NCBI RefSeq assembly: GCF_001659605.2
Contig: NC_035164.2
Location: 17,702,000-17,765,999 of the forward strand
DNA from: Manihot esculenta
Taxonomy: Eukaryota > Streptophyta > Magnoliopsida > Malpighiales > Euphorbiaceae
DNA length: 64,000 nucleotides
Direction: 5' to 3'
Shown piece by piece: positions 47,401-59,102 of this stretch. The notes beneath the pieces are model-generated. The model worked only from the letters and a program-made list of their open reading frames with translations, was not told where the DNA came from and ran no database searches. Position 1 is the stretch's first letter, and each line of letters begins with the position of its first letter. The position numbers and the translations under genes are program-made.

Positions 47401-49397
47401 GGCTGATATCAAACCTCTAGGTGTACTCCCCCTGTCTCCTCTGAAGACAACCTCTGACCCATCCTGACATCTGAACCTGACTACCTTATCTCTACAATCC
47501 AAGGTAGCACCATGGGTAGATAGCCAATCCATCCCTAGAATGACGTCAAAATCTGTCAAATCTAGAACCACAAGGTTGGCGGATAGGTATCTTCCCTCCA
47601 CAAAAACTGGACTACACTGGCAGACCGACTCTGCCACTGACGGGTCACACTTGGGTCCATTGACCCATAGGGGACACTCTAACCCAGAGACCATCAATCC
47701 CAACTCTCGACGGCCCTCGGAGCAATGAAAGAATGAGATGCACAAAGGTCCATTAATGCATACACATCAGAACAACCAATGATGAGATTACCTGACACCA
47801 CGGTGTTGGATGTGTTTGCCTCCTGCTGAGTCATGGTGAAAATCCGTGCTGGAGCTGACGGGCCCTAACCCCTGAAACCCGCTGAAGAAGAGGCTGCCCC
47901 TCTTCCTCTGCCTCTGCCACTAGCCTGAGTCGCGGCTGGAGCTACTGGCTGAGCCACACTACCAGAAGCTGTCTGCTGAGACTGTGCCATAAAAGCTGCT
48001 CTAGGACACTCCCGAGCCATGTGTCCCTCCTGCCCAATTCTGAAGCAGGTTGTCGTCCCAACCAGACATACTCCTTTGTGCGGCTTCCCACACTTCAAAC
48101 ATGCTGCATTATCTGCACCCGAGCTCGAGCCACTTCCTAGTCCCAGACCAGACTTGATCTTGTTCCAGAACTTGTTCTTCTTTGACTTCCTGGGACCTCT
48201 GTCCCACTTCTTACTGCCTGAACTCAGAGAAGAAGGGTCTAACCTTCCCCCACCTGGGGTCTTGGAACCAGAAGGCTGTGCCACTGACTGCTTGACTTTC
48301 CCTTCGATGATAGTACTAGCCTCCATCCTCCGAGCCATATCCACTATGGCATGGAAACTCTCCCTCTCTGCTGACTGAATCAAGGAGGAATACCTGGAAT
48401 GGGGCCTCATGATATACCTCCTTGACTTCCTCTTATCTGTGTCTAGATTCTGCCCAGCAAACGGCAACAGCTCCAAGAATCTGTCTGTATACTCATCCAC
48501 GCTCATCTCATCTGTCTGCCTCAACTGCTCAAATTCAATCATTTTCAGCTCCCTGGAACTGTCAGGGAAAGCCCATCCTGCAAACTCATTGGCAAACTCC
48601 TCCCAGGATAGACTATCCAACCTCGGGTTCACATAGTTCTTAAACCACTCTCGGGCCTTCTTGCATTTTAATGTGAACCCAGCCATCTGGATGGCTCTAC
48701 TGTCATCAGCTCCTATCTCATCTGTAATTGTCTTGACCCTCTCAAGGTATACAAACAGGTCATCACCGGTTTCAAACTGGGGAGCAACCAGCTTCATGTA
48801 ATCGGTCATCTTGACCTTGCTCCCTCCAAATGAGCTAGGTTTAGGCATTTAGGTTTCTGGGACAGTAGGTGCTGCTGGTGGTGGAGGAGGTGCAGCATCC
48901 CCTGGGGTAGGGTTTGCTGTACCTGGATAGAAAGATGGGGGTGGGTACATAGGGTACTGTGGGTACGGTGGGTAGAAAGGTGGGTATGGCATCTGAGAGT
49001 GATAAGGGTTAAAACTGGGGTAATCCGATGTACCTCCCATCGAATACCTGGGATTATGTGAAGAGGGTGGGTAGTAAGGTGGCTGAACAAATCCCGAGGC
49101 CTGAGTGCCTCCTTGGGACTCTCCCATCCCCTCTTCCGACATACTTACTCCGAGACTGCCATCCCTCCTCTGATCCACATCCATCTGCTCCCCCACATCC
49201 TCTGACATATCCCCTTGCACTGTTCCCCTCACTGATCTGCTTCTACCCAGATCCAAAGACCTTCTAGGGTCTCTTACTGCTCTTTCTCTGCTGGACCTAC
49301 TTGACATTGCCCTAGGCAATGCAGGAGGACGAGCGTCAGTGCCCTCGTCCTGGGGTGGTACTCCAGTCAATCGTGCCGATCTACGAGTTCCTCTCAT
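44407..49397 (-). pseudogene. Gag-pol of element D, interrupted
   Basis: Starts with ATG at 49395-49397 (MRGTRRSARLTG). An in-frame stop at 48849-48851 splits gag before the capsid domain. The capsid continues to the zinc knuckle region, where the usual CYRCGQEGH reads CFRIGQEGH, so one zinc-binding cysteine is lost. A stop at 47865-47867 follows, then a protease with MDLCASHSF where B has MDPGASHSF, and a one-base frameshift near 47720. RT is cut by TAG at 46912-46914, where the conserved GYHQ reads GYH-stop. From there an 827-residue frame (46890 to 44407) holds the FIDD box, RNase H, the integrase HHCC and DDE regions, and the chromodomain-like tail ending PHLF. The copy cannot make a working polyprotein. 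Confidence 0.88.
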
Positions 49398-49644
49398 CCT
49401 GTTTTTCTGAGAAACAGCACACATCACATAAACATTAGCATCAAATGGTTCATGTGCAAACACATGAATCCGCATCACATACATAGCATATCATTAATGC
49501 ACATGCGTATAATCATGGCATTTCACATCATCATTCAAGACAGGACTCTTCATCCTATCCTAGTGGACATGGTTTTCCTATTGTGCTTGACCTTCTAGAA
49601 CATCTATGAGCCCGACACACTAGGTCCGACCATATGAACCTAGG

Positions 49645-49656
49645 GCTTTGATACCA
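49645..49656 (-). other. Primer-binding site of element D
   Basis: TGGTATCAAAGC on the minus strand, one G-to-A change from the tRNA-Met complement. Confidence 0.85.
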
Positions 49657-49659
49657 ATC

Positions 49660-51863
49660 TGTAATGACCCGAAAATTGGACCGCTACCGGCGCTAGGATC
49701 CAGATCGGCTTAAGGCCGCCGGGACCCGTACCAAACTAAACATTCATCCTGTGAACCTGTTTAATCCCATACATGATCAACAACATACATAAAAATTTTA
49801 AACTTTTCTTTTCATTCAATCACCAAACTCAACCCGTGCACGCACTATTCATAAACATAAATATTAACCCCACCTTGGAGTCCTCATCAATGCTCCAATG
49901 GGGTGACATAACATAAATTAAGTTTGGTTTACAATAATCATCAATAATCATTAAGATCATGTACTAGAAAGGGATTAACATAATACTATGGTCAAGCATA
50001 ACTCTAAACTTTCATAAGCATTATTACATAACATTTCTATATCATACTTTTACATTACATCATATCCATGTCCACATCTAGCTATTACATAATACAAAAC
50101 TCTACTCCTGCTGACCTCCTGGTCTACCCTGTACCTGCAATCCTGGGGGTTAAGGGAGAGGGGTGAGCTATAAAGCCCAGTGAGTAGAATAATTAATCAT
50201 TCAATTTAAATTTCATGCTTTCATGAAATGCAACATATCACAAACAATTCACATCAAGGATGAACTTGTCACCATTTAGCCCTCCATACAGTCTAATCAT
50301 GCCAGGGGCATAGTGCAGGCACGCCTAGACTTCCATAGCATAACATACATATCCAATAGTGCCGGGGGCGTAATGCAGGCTCACCTGGTCTTTCTCTTAC
50401 ATAGTGCCAGGGGCGTAGTGCAGGCACGCCTGGACTTCCATATCATAACATCATATCATAACGTGTGAGGGCCAATGGATCATTCAACATTCATCCACAT
50501 CAACAACATAGTATGCAATGCAACATATTCGTGAATTCTAATGCAAGCACCCTAGTATATCTCATGGCATTCATGATGCGTGTATCATGCTCAGGATTTA
50601 TTCATTTACTTTGAAATAACATAAGGTATTCCACTCACCTCTGGCTGAAGCTCTAATAGACTCAAAAGCAGCTGAACTCACTGCTGGGGTCCTCGGTTCC
50701 TCGGGTTCGAACCTACACAGGTGGACTCAAATGAGGGACCTAACATACATAAACATGACTCTAAAATACTCCCCAAAAACCCTCTAAAACATCTTAAAAC
50801 AATCATAGAAAACATGCAAAGGAGGGCTGCACAGGGCACTTTCGGCGGCAGGTTCGGCGGCCGAAAGTCCCTCCAGAGCCGAAAGTCATGCAGGTTCGGC
50901 GGCACCTTCGGCGGCCGAAAGTGCCCTCTAGAGACGAAAGTCCATTTTCGGGGGCAGGCTTCGGCAGCCGAAAGGCTTGCCTCATAGACAGGTTCGGCGG
51001 CCGAAAGTCCTTTCGGCTGCCGAACCTGGTTTCTCCCAAAAGGGCAGAAACTCAACTCTTCAATGCACACTTTCCTCCCAAACCCTCCAATCAAGCATCC
51101 AACTCTCTCAAATCATGCATAGACACTTGCATCAACACATAGGGGTCTCAAACTATCCTAAACCCCAACTCAAACACATCAAACATGCATATCCAACACA
51201 CATTGTCCATATAATCACATAAAACCTAACAAAGTTCAACTAACCTAAACATGTATTTCTACCTCATAGATCAACTTAAAACTTGTTTAAAACATACAAT
51301 GAGCTCAAGATCGGCTCTTACCTCTTGAAGATCGAGAGAGAGACGACCTAAACTTGGAAACCAAGGGAAAAGAGCTCCTGAGTCTTCCAAGTCTCAAAAC
51401 TTGCTCTTTGCTAAAAAATCTTCAAAACAAAGTAAAAACTCATGAAAATCATGAAAGATTTGAAGAAAAGGACTCAAAATCGGCAAGGGACGGCGGAGAA
51501 CTCACCTTGGCCGAAAATGGGGAGAAAAGCTCGCCCATTCGGACAAGGGGATCCTTTTATAGGTGGCTGGCCAGGCCACTTTCGGGGGCCTAACGTGGAC
51601 TTCCCTCACTTATGCCTTCGGGGGCCTAAAGCACTCCCGAAGTGCATGCATGTTCGGCAGCCGAACTTGAGGTTCGGCGGCCGAACCTGAGTCTTCTTCT
51701 CAAGATTATTTTGATTCAAAACTTAATTTCTTTCTTGTTTAAACCCATGAAATACATTAAAACATTTTATAAAAACATAATTTTACCCTTCTAGAGGTTT
51801 TCGACATCCGAGATTCCACTGGACGGTAGGAATTCCGATGCCGGAGTCTAGCCGGGTATTACA
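49660..51863 (-). repeat. 5' LTR of element D
   Basis: 2204 bp. TATA box near 51553-51562 (minus strand) and dyad cluster at 50840-51030. The outer end reads TGTAATACCCGGC on the minus strand and abuts Tat LTR sequence. Confidence 0.9.
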
Positions 51864-52224
51864 ACGTTTGTCAAGAATAGCATGGTCTTAGCCGGCTCAG
51901 TATTAAATGAGCCAACTATCTATCATTAATGAGCTGCTTGAAAAGCCTGACAAAAGTGCATCAGTCCACTCTGAGGGAACAGGTACCAAGCATACCCTAT
52001 ACAAATGAAGGTATATATATCCCATTCACCCTTGAGAATGAGGATTCTACTTTATCTTCTCCAATTCCTTAACTTTTTCTACAACTCCAACCTTAATACC
52101 TCCAAAAGATATACTTAGCTCCATTACTACCTTTATTTACTAAGCCAAACTCATTTACTACCCTGAATCTTTAACTCGATCCATGTGTCGCTATCCTGTT
52201 AACCCTCAGATCTCACAATCATCA
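51864..52224 (+). repeat. End of the 5' LTR of the Tat-like element
   Basis: Contains a TATA-like GGTATATATATCCC near 52011 and ends CAATCATCA directly before the primer-binding site. The upstream part is absent because element D abuts it. Confidence 0.6.
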
Positions 52225-52243
52225 ATTGACGCCCTTCGTGGGA
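52225..52243 (+). other. Primer-binding site of the Tat-like element
   Basis: ATTGACGCCCTTCGTGGGA resembles the ATTGGCGCCGTCTGTGGGA type found after the LTR of Athila/Tat elements. Confidence 0.6.
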
Positions 52244-53121
52244 ATGAAAAAGATTTTCCTATCATTAAAGTTTCCAAACCAAACTCATTAAGATCCATAT
52301 GGCAAATTCAAAAAAAAAAAAACACACACCTACTTAAGCCAGAAATGAAAACTAAAATGTGAAAATGTCTACCATTCAAGGTTTTCCAATAACCCTATTG
52401 CCACCAAACTTTGCAAGACCAATGATGTCCTTCATACCATCCATTAGTAACCCCACACCTCTAAACACCATCCCATAAACCTCACTGTCAAACTAAGACT
52501 TACAAGCCATTTCACTTCAACTTTAACAAACCATGATGTGGGTGAACCAAATCATGCAACAAAGGGCCTCGTGGCACCTCTAACCATGAACCTACCACAA
52601 ATCCCAACTCTTAGCCAAACTCCAAAACCCACCCTTGAAATTTTAAATAATGAACTAGTAGTTGTGGGTGCCCAAGGGAATAGAAGGAGGAGAGACTATA
52701 AGAAGACCCAGAGATTACTACAACCCAAAATTACGCAGCGAAAAAAAAAAAAACCTCTCTTTCCCCTTTCAGGATCCGGGTGCTTCATTTAATTCGAAAG
52801 GAAGGATAAGAGACTAACCTTTTAGACTTGACGAAAAGAGACTGTTCCAAACTGATGGTGTTGCTTCTAAAATGAACACCCTCAATGGTATCCACACGAA
52901 CATTTTCATATGGAGTACTAGCTCTCTCAACGGATGGATCAGTTATGTGCTCCCCAATCTACAACCCAGAAAAATGATCACTAAAAAAAAACCTTACTTC
53001 TGCAATTCAATGAAGGTCTTTTATTCATTTTTCTCAGTCTTTTCATTTTTCCACACTTCTTTTCGTAAAAGAGTTGTATTCATAACCAACTATCACAATA
53101 TCGCAGATACTAATATATTTA
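52244..53121 (+). pseudogene. Leader and possible gag remnant of the Tat-like element
   Basis: Short plus-strand frames near 52370-52790 include QTMMWVNQIMQQRASWHL and MNLPQIPTLSQTPKPTLE, loosely like the N-terminal part of Tat gag proteins. It is heavily decayed and I cannot confirm a domain. A poly-A run at 52740 and nondescript sequence follow. Confidence 0.3.
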
Positions 53122-53741
53122 TGTGATAAGTCCTTTTCAAAATAAAACGAAAAATCCTTTATCTGTAACAGTTACAGATAGACTGCAGATCTGCAGATCT
53201 TTTAAATATTATTATAAAAATAAATAATTAATATTATTAATAATATCTTTATTATTATTAATTATACTAATGGGATCTTAGCTCATTAATATGACATAGC
53301 ATATCAATGACATTCTTTTGTGTGTGACCCAATAGACTCACATTGATTGGTAATAGACCCAGTCTCACAAGTCTCATAAATCATAGACGGCAAGATATTA
53401 TGACTACCCAATTAATATGAGGATCAGTAGTCCAATAAAGTCTAATAAATAGAAAATGTATTAATCCATTTGTCATACGATATCTAGTTTGAACATAAGT
53501 CATGGTCAATATCAAACTTATAATGTTCAAACTTATGATTTCTCGATCTCTAAGTAGACTGATAAAACCAAATGATAATGATCACATTATCAATTTATTT
53601 GAGCATGGCCATGCATTTCTCAGTCTCACTTATCGAGAGGGTCAGAAGATATCTCTCTCAAAGAGATGGACAAATTCTATCTTGATTGTTCAATATCCTC
53701 TACATAATTTCTATTATGTTTAATCATAACCTTTATGATCA
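53122..53741. repeat. AT-rich LTR-like insertion, family unknown
   Basis: AT-rich DNA between the gag-like remnant and RNase H of the Tat element, beginning TGTGATAAG and ending TTATGATCA. Phrases such as GGCCATGCATTTCTCAGTCTCAC and TCGAGAGGGTCAGAAGATATC (53605-53655) look like LTRs of plant copia elements on the minus strand. I see no target duplication and no coding sequence. Confidence 0.35.
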
Positions 53742-53751
53742 TCTGTTAGGC

Positions 53752-54090
53752 AGTTGGCGTAGTGATGGTATAAGAAGAGGAGGAAATCCAGAAGCCAATT
53801 TTTTATGTGAGCAAGGTGCTGAAAGGAGCAGAAGTAAGGTATCCTAATATAGAAAAGGTGCCCTAGCGTTACTATTCGTGCTACAAAAATTGAAGGTATA
53901 CTTGGAGAATCATCAGGGAATTATGGTGACAGATTGACCCTTAAGGTGGATATTACAGCGGCTTGAGATGTCTGACTGGATGCTGACATGGTCAGTAGAG
54001 ATGGGACCTTATTGCTTGCAATATAGACTACGAAAAATAATCAAAGCATAAACATTTGCATATTTTATAGCTGAATGCTCATTCAATAAA
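53752..54090 (+). pseudogene. RNase H of the Tat-like element
   Basis: Plus-strand frame with KPIFYVSKVLKGAEVRYPNIEK near 53805, then VLQKLKVYLENHQG near 53880 and a DxPLRWILQRLEMSDWM segment near 53930. These match the gypsy RNase H of Tat elements (PIYYVSKVL...RYP.IEKLALAL). It is broken by stops at 53773-53775 and several later positions. The matching reverse transcriptase is missing upstream. Confidence 0.78.
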
Positions 54091-54174
54091 GAAGAAGGGT
54101 CAGGAGCCATGAGCGAGGGGAAGAATAAGGTAGAAGAAAACTAAGAATAGAAAGGTCAGGCTAATTATGACTAT

Positions 54175-54450
54175 AGGTGGAGTTTATATATGGATAGGGC
54201 AGGATGTCCAACTTGAAGCAGAGCTGGGGCAATACTTTAGGGACACGATGACATAGCGATATCGTATGCCCTCAGGTTTAACTTCTCAGTCTCTAATAAT
54301 GAGGCCAAGTACAAGGCTCTCATCAATAGAATGCAGTTGTCATTAGAGATTGGGGTAAATGACTTCAAGGTGCTCTGCGACTCATAATTAGTGGTCAATC
54401 AAGTCATAAGAATTTGTAAGGTGTTCTAAGACCATGAAGCGATACCTTTC
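54175..54450 (+). pseudogene. Second (archaeal-type) RNase H of the Tat-like element
   Basis: Reads WSLYMDRAG near 54178 (family WTLYVDGSS), then ISYALRFNFSVSNNEAKYKALINRMQLSLEIGV near 54260-54355 and FKVLCDS followed by LVVNQV near 54368-54400. These are the D, E and D positions of the fold. A second RNase H downstream of the first is typical of Tat, Ogre and Retand elements. Several stops are present. Confidence 0.8.
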
Positions 54451-55611
54451 TCGGGTCAGAGCTATCTAAGAGGAATTCATGTAGAAGGGGATCTTGCTCC
54501 AGGTCGACCTCATTCCAAGAGGTCAAAATGAAGAAGTTGACATGATGAGCAGACTAACCATTAAAGAATTAGAGCAATTATCTGGGAAGTGTTGATTGAA
54601 ACCATTTCCCAGCCTAGCTTCAAAAAATCTACCCTGATTATGCAATTACACAAAGCCCTACTAGATGGATCCCTTCATAAAGTACCTAGACCAATAAGAG
54701 CTTTTGGAAGATAAGAATGAGGCAAACAGATAGCAACTAAGGCTAAAAACTATCAGTACAAAAATGGAGTGCTCCTCAAGAGGGGCAAGTCGACCCCTTG
54801 GCTCTGATGCATTGAAAGAAGCTACATATATTGTACAGGAGATACATTAAGGCATTTGTGATACTCATGAGGAAACGACTACCTTAGCCAACAAAGAATT
54901 TTCCACTAAGCATATTACTGGCCTACTTTGAAGACCAACGTAGAAAAATGTGAAAAATTGTGATGTATGTTAGAGGTTTGGATAAGCTATTAATGCACTA
55001 ACAATTCCTTAGACTAGTATCTCTACCATATTGCCTTTCTCACAGTGAGGCATAGATATCCTCAAACCTTTCTCCAAGCAATCGAGTAGAGGAAGTATGT
55101 CATCATGGTAGTGGAGTATTTCTCTAAATGGTTAGAAGCTGAAGTAAAAAATAATATAACTTTCTGGCAAATGATTGATTCGTGTGGGGTAATATCATAT
55201 GCAAGTTTGGGGTACCCTGTGTGTTGATATATGATAAAAGCACCCAGTTTGATTGTAGAGATTTTAGGGAGTTTATTAAGAACATGGACATACACCACAA
55301 GTTCGCGTCGATGGCTCATTCCCAAACCAACGAGCAGACTAAGGTCACCAATAGTACCATCCTAAATGGACTAAAGAAGATATTGAATGGGGCAAAAGTA
55401 GGATAAGTAGGCGAGCTACCAAGCATGCTATGGGCTTGCAAGACTTCACCTTAAGCAAATACAGGAGACACCTCATTCTCCTTAGTGTATGGAACAAAAG
55501 CCATGGTGCTGGTAGAACTCAAAATCACAACTTAGAAGATGCAATTCTATGACAAGCTTACCAATGAAGAAAAATTGAGAAATAATTTAGACACTCTGAA
55601 AGAATCATAAG
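54450..55611 (+). pseudogene. Integrase of the Tat-like element, part 1
   Basis: Zinc-binding region near 54830-54990 (EIH, GICDTHEE, HITGLL and CDVC segments), then the catalytic core: WGIDILKPF-like residues near 55042, VVEYFSKWLEAE near 55105, FGVPCVLIYDKSTQFD near 55207 (catalytic D), a HSQTNEQTKVTN segment near 55317 carrying the region of the catalytic E, and LWACKTSP near 55428. It ends at NLDTLKES and DK at 55611, where a solo LTR interrupts it. Many stops are present. Confidence 0.78.
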
Positions 55612-55616
55612 ACAAG

Positions 55617-57358
55617 TGACTCGCGGTTGTCGAAGCCGGTCAAAAATAACCTTTACGGTTATCAATAATTTTACAACTGCAGATAGTGGTAAAGGATCGA
55701 ATCCACAGAGAAGTGAAAACTTATCTATTTTTCTCAACAAGACCAAGAGATTAAATTGAATGAGAAACTGAAAGCAAGTAACTGAAAGCGGAATAAGAGT
55801 AAAGTGCAATAAAAGTAAAAAGGGGGGGTTTGAGATTGATTTGATTAGCAAACTACTGAAAGCAATTAAATGAGCAAGTAATTAAAATAAAAGAGAAATT
55901 CAATATGAGAAAAGTCTAGTTGAAGAGATGGATCCACTTTGGTTGTTTGGATTGATCATTGAAACTTATGTTCTCTTGATTGATTCAATAGATTAGTTAT
56001 GGAGGTGGAAGACGCTTCTCACCACCATGTCCTTCCTTATGATTAAATCAATTAGGGAATGTCCTCTAATCAATTACTAATTAACAAATTGCCAAGGAAC
56101 GTTCTTGGACCTTAGGCATTAAAACAATTGTCAATTGCATGAAGAAATAAAGAGATCCAATCCTAGCTACCCAAACGCATAGAGATGTTGCTAGATCATA
56201 CAATTCCTTAGTTATTACACCAAGTGTTCTTATGTTAGAATAATTAGCAATTACGGACTAAAAATTATCCCAACTAATAATCAATTACATTGCAATCAAC
56301 AATCAAGTGGCCAATTTGATCAAAACAACAAAGTAATTATAGATTCAAGCACCAAATTGTATGAATATTGAACAAATTAAAGACAAATAGTTTATGTTCA
56401 GATCTCACAATCCATAAAACAACCTTAGTTTCAACCAATTTTCAACTAGAATAAAAGGTTTCAGCCACTCATGGCTGAAACAAAATAGAAAATAAAAGGA
56501 GAACACAAAGGAAGATGAACCGAATTGGAGATGGAGATGGTGCGCCTTGCTTGGCCGGATGGGGGAGAAGGAGTTGTTGTCCAATCTGCCTTGGATGGCC
56601 TCTTTGAGATCTTTAAATATGTTCTAAGGTGCTGTCTTAGGGTTTCAACAGGCTGCCCACATTTTTAGAGGCTGCCCAAAATGCCCTTGGTCCAAGATGT
56701 GCCATCCATGCACATGTGTAAAGGGAAAAACGTGGGACATGTGTGGCTTGTGCAAGAATGGGTATTTTGGTCTTTGTTTGCTGCCCAAGTATCTTCAAGA
56801 TGCTGCCCAAGGTGCCCAAGTCTTGCCTTCACACTCCCCTTGCCGCCCATGCACTAATAAGGAAGGTGGAGCCTCCTTTGCAATTTGAATTTTGAATGTG
56901 CAAGGAATGAGGTGGCAAGCATGTGATCTTTGGATTTGGCTTCCTTGATAAGCTGGATTTTGAAATTCAAAATTTGAATATGAATCTTGAAGATTTGAAA
57001 TTCAAAATACTTTCCTTATTTGGCTCTTCATTTATGGCAACTTAAGACTTGGCTTCTTGAATAAGGAAAAGGCTACTTAGAGATTTGAATTTTGAATTTC
57101 AAATTGCTTTGGCTGAATGTTCTTTCCTTCTTTGCCACTTTTCTTATTTAGAACTTTCCTTATTTAGCTTCACTTAAATTCAACTTGGCAGATTTGCTCT
57201 CCTTTGCTCCATTTAAGGCAGTTTTAAGGGTATTTTCTCCAAAATATCCTTTTTCACCATTTTCTGCAAAATAATGTCAAGAGTACTAAATTAAGCAGAA
57301 ATCATGTAAATAATCATCAATAATATCAAGATAAAATGGACTAAAATATGTTCTATCA
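55617..57358 (-). mobile_element. Athila-family solo LTR inside Tat integrase
   Basis: 1742 bp with TG...CA ends, flanked by the 5-bp duplication ACAAG (55612-55616 and 57359-57363). It is related to the LTR at 4915-6342 and is assigned to the minus strand by comparison with that copy. No internal region remains, so it is a solo LTR left by recombination between two LTRs. The reading frame around it resumes exactly after the duplication (DK, then AS). Confidence 0.88.
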
Positions 57359-57363
57359 ACAAG

Positions 57364-57620
57364 GCTAGCATTTAAATGGCAGGATACCAATAACGAGCGG
57401 CCCACTACCATGACCACAAGGTCAAAGAAAGGGTGCTCAAGATGGGAGACTAGTATTGAGAAACTTAGATGCTATGGGTAAAAGTAAAGACCTAAAGCTC
57501 GCTCTAACCTGGGAAGGACCCTTTAAGATCATGAAATTAATAAAACCAAGAGTGTCTCACCTTGAAGACTTGAATGAAAAAAAAGGAGCCACATGCCTAG
57601 AATGTATAACACCTTAAGTG
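57364..57620 (+). pseudogene. Integrase C-terminus of the Tat-like element, part 2
   Basis: Resumes after the solo LTR. It shows a YHDHKVKERVL-like basic stretch near 57405-57435, a MGD-xx-LRNLDAMGK segment near 57440-57480, and LALTWEGPFKIMKLIKP near 57500-57540, the GPF/Y block that ends gypsy integrases. Stops and shifts are present. Confidence 0.72.
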
Positions 57621-57760
57621 GTACTATGTAGAGTTTTGTATTACACAAGATCTCATGAATGAAATACAAGTTTATTTTCCATCACCTATTCATCTACTTA
57701 TTTTTTACCAAATTTTATAAAAAAATTTAAAAAAAAAAAAAAAGAGAAGGAAGAAGAAAC
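57621..57760 (+). other. Spacer after Tat pol
   Basis: AT-rich stretch with a poly-A run near 57727-57742, between the end of integrase and the tandem array. Nothing else is recognised. Confidence 0.5.
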
Positions 57761-58102
57761 GGAAAAATCAGAACTAAGGCCCTACGTAGAAAAAACTATA
57801 ATGCAAGATAGCATGAGAGCATAAATCTATATTGTCTAGTTAGCGCTCGGAATCAAAGCTAAAACCCCGCATAGAAAAAACTACGATGCAAGATAGTCTA
57901 AGAGCATAAATCTATATCGTCTAGTTATCGCTCAGAATCAGGGCTAAAGCCCCACGCAGGAAAAATTTATAACACAAGATAACCTAAGAATACAAATCTA
58001 TGTTGTTTAGTTAACACTCGAAATCAAGGCTAAGACCCTACGCAAAAAAAACTAAACTATAAGATAACCTAAGGGCATAAATCTACATCGTCTAGTTAGC
58101 AC

Positions 58103-58366
58103 TAGGGGTGAGCATTCGGTCGGTTCGGTTCAAAACCGAACCGAACCGAAATAACCGAAAACCGAATTGCAGAATTTTACACAAATCGAACCGAATCGAA
58201 TAAGAGAAATAATCGAATCAAACCGAACCGATTTGGTTCGGTTCAGTTCGGTCGGTTCGATCGGTTCGATTCGATTTTTAAACTTTTTTTTTTCACATTC
58301 ATTCTAAAATCCAATTAAAATATTTTAATTTTAATTTTTACAAATAAAAAATCAATACTGAGGACT

Positions 58367-58400
<34 letters not shown>

Positions 58401-59102
58401 ACGGAGGACGGAGGAGGAGCGAGGAGCAAGGAGCGAGGAGGGAGGAGCGAGGAGGGAGGAGCGAGGAGGACCGAGGAGGACCGAGGAAGACCGAGAAAGA
58501 CCGAGGAAGACCGAGGGCAACCAAGTTGTTGACGGTGCGGAGAGCCGATAGACTGGAGAGCGATGGCCGACGATTCCGTGGAGAGTGACGACCGACGCCG
58601 ACGATTGTGTGGAGAGAGAGACCAGAGAGCGACAGTGAGGTGAGGAGTCGTCAACGTTGCTAATTCGCGCATCCGCAACGTAGTGAAGATCGATGACCCA
58701 AGTTAGCCGCGACAGTTAATCGTCGATGTCGGGAGGAGAGTGGAGGTCGGACGGTGGACTGTGGAACTGCTGGAAGTGGTGGAGCTCAATGCTCAGAGAA
58801 AGGCACATGCATGTGTGATCTGTGATGTGAGGCGGCGTGGAATGGAGATTGGTAGCGTGACTCAGGCTTTTAGATTTAGGGCAAATATAAGGGTACATTT
58901 CAAAACGACGTAGTTTAGTGATTTCGGTTCGGTTCGGTCTAATCGAAATTTTTGAATTTAAAACCGAACCGAACCGAAATCACCGATTTTTCAGAAAATT
59001 AAACCCGAACCGAACCGAATTAAAAATAAAACCGAACTAAATTTTTAGTTCGGTTCGGTTCGGTCGGTTATTTCGGTTTAAACCGAATAGTGCTCACCCC
59101 TA
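58103..59102. mobile_element. hAT-type MITE, 1000 bp
   Basis: Ends are perfect 12-bp inverted repeats, TAGGGGTGAGCA and TGCTCACCCCTA, flanked by the 8-bp duplication GTTAGCAC (58095-58102 and 59103-59110). An 8-bp duplication and this terminal sequence point to the hAT superfamily. Subterminal zones (58115-58265 and 58920-59090) are packed with CGGTTCGGTT / AACCGAACCG repeats in both orientations. The middle (58360-58880) is GC-rich with a purine repeat and no convincing transposase, so it is non-autonomous. Confidence 0.92.
58365..58520. repeat. Purine-rich simple repeats inside the MITE
   Basis: Runs of GGACGGGGAC and GAGGAGCGAGGA type, almost all purine on the plus strand. The reading frames seen on the opposite strand here are low-complexity Ser/Pro/Arg strings and not genes. 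Confidence 0.8.

Larger units (their letters stand above)
32854..51863 (-). mobile_element. Element D: Tekay-like Ty3/gypsy element, split by element C
   Basis: A minus-strand element. Its 3' LTR (left) starts TGTAAT at 32854-32859 and, after C and its duplication, continues at 42168-44304. The internal region is 44305-49659 and the 5' LTR (right) is 49660-51863. It keeps gag, protease, reverse transcriptase, RNase H, integrase and the chromodomain-like tail, with several inactivating changes. The flanks do not match: GTGAC (the end of B's LTR) on the left and ACGTT (Tat LTR sequence) on the right. No target duplication therefore remains, unlike A, C and E. Confidence 0.85.

Noticed and set aside
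52538..52792. 84-residue frame as a host gene
   Set aside because: It has no recognisable domain and lies between a Tat primer-binding site and Tat RNase H, so it is more likely gag debris.
56637..56888. Overlapping small frames on both strands in the solo LTR
   Set aside because: They derive from repeated GCTGCCCAA-type blocks within the LTR, and the related copy at 4915-6342 does not conserve them.
58315..58678. Ser/Pro/Arg-rich frames on the minus strand
   Set aside because: Translation of the purine-rich simple repeat inside the hAT MITE; low complexity with no conserved domain.
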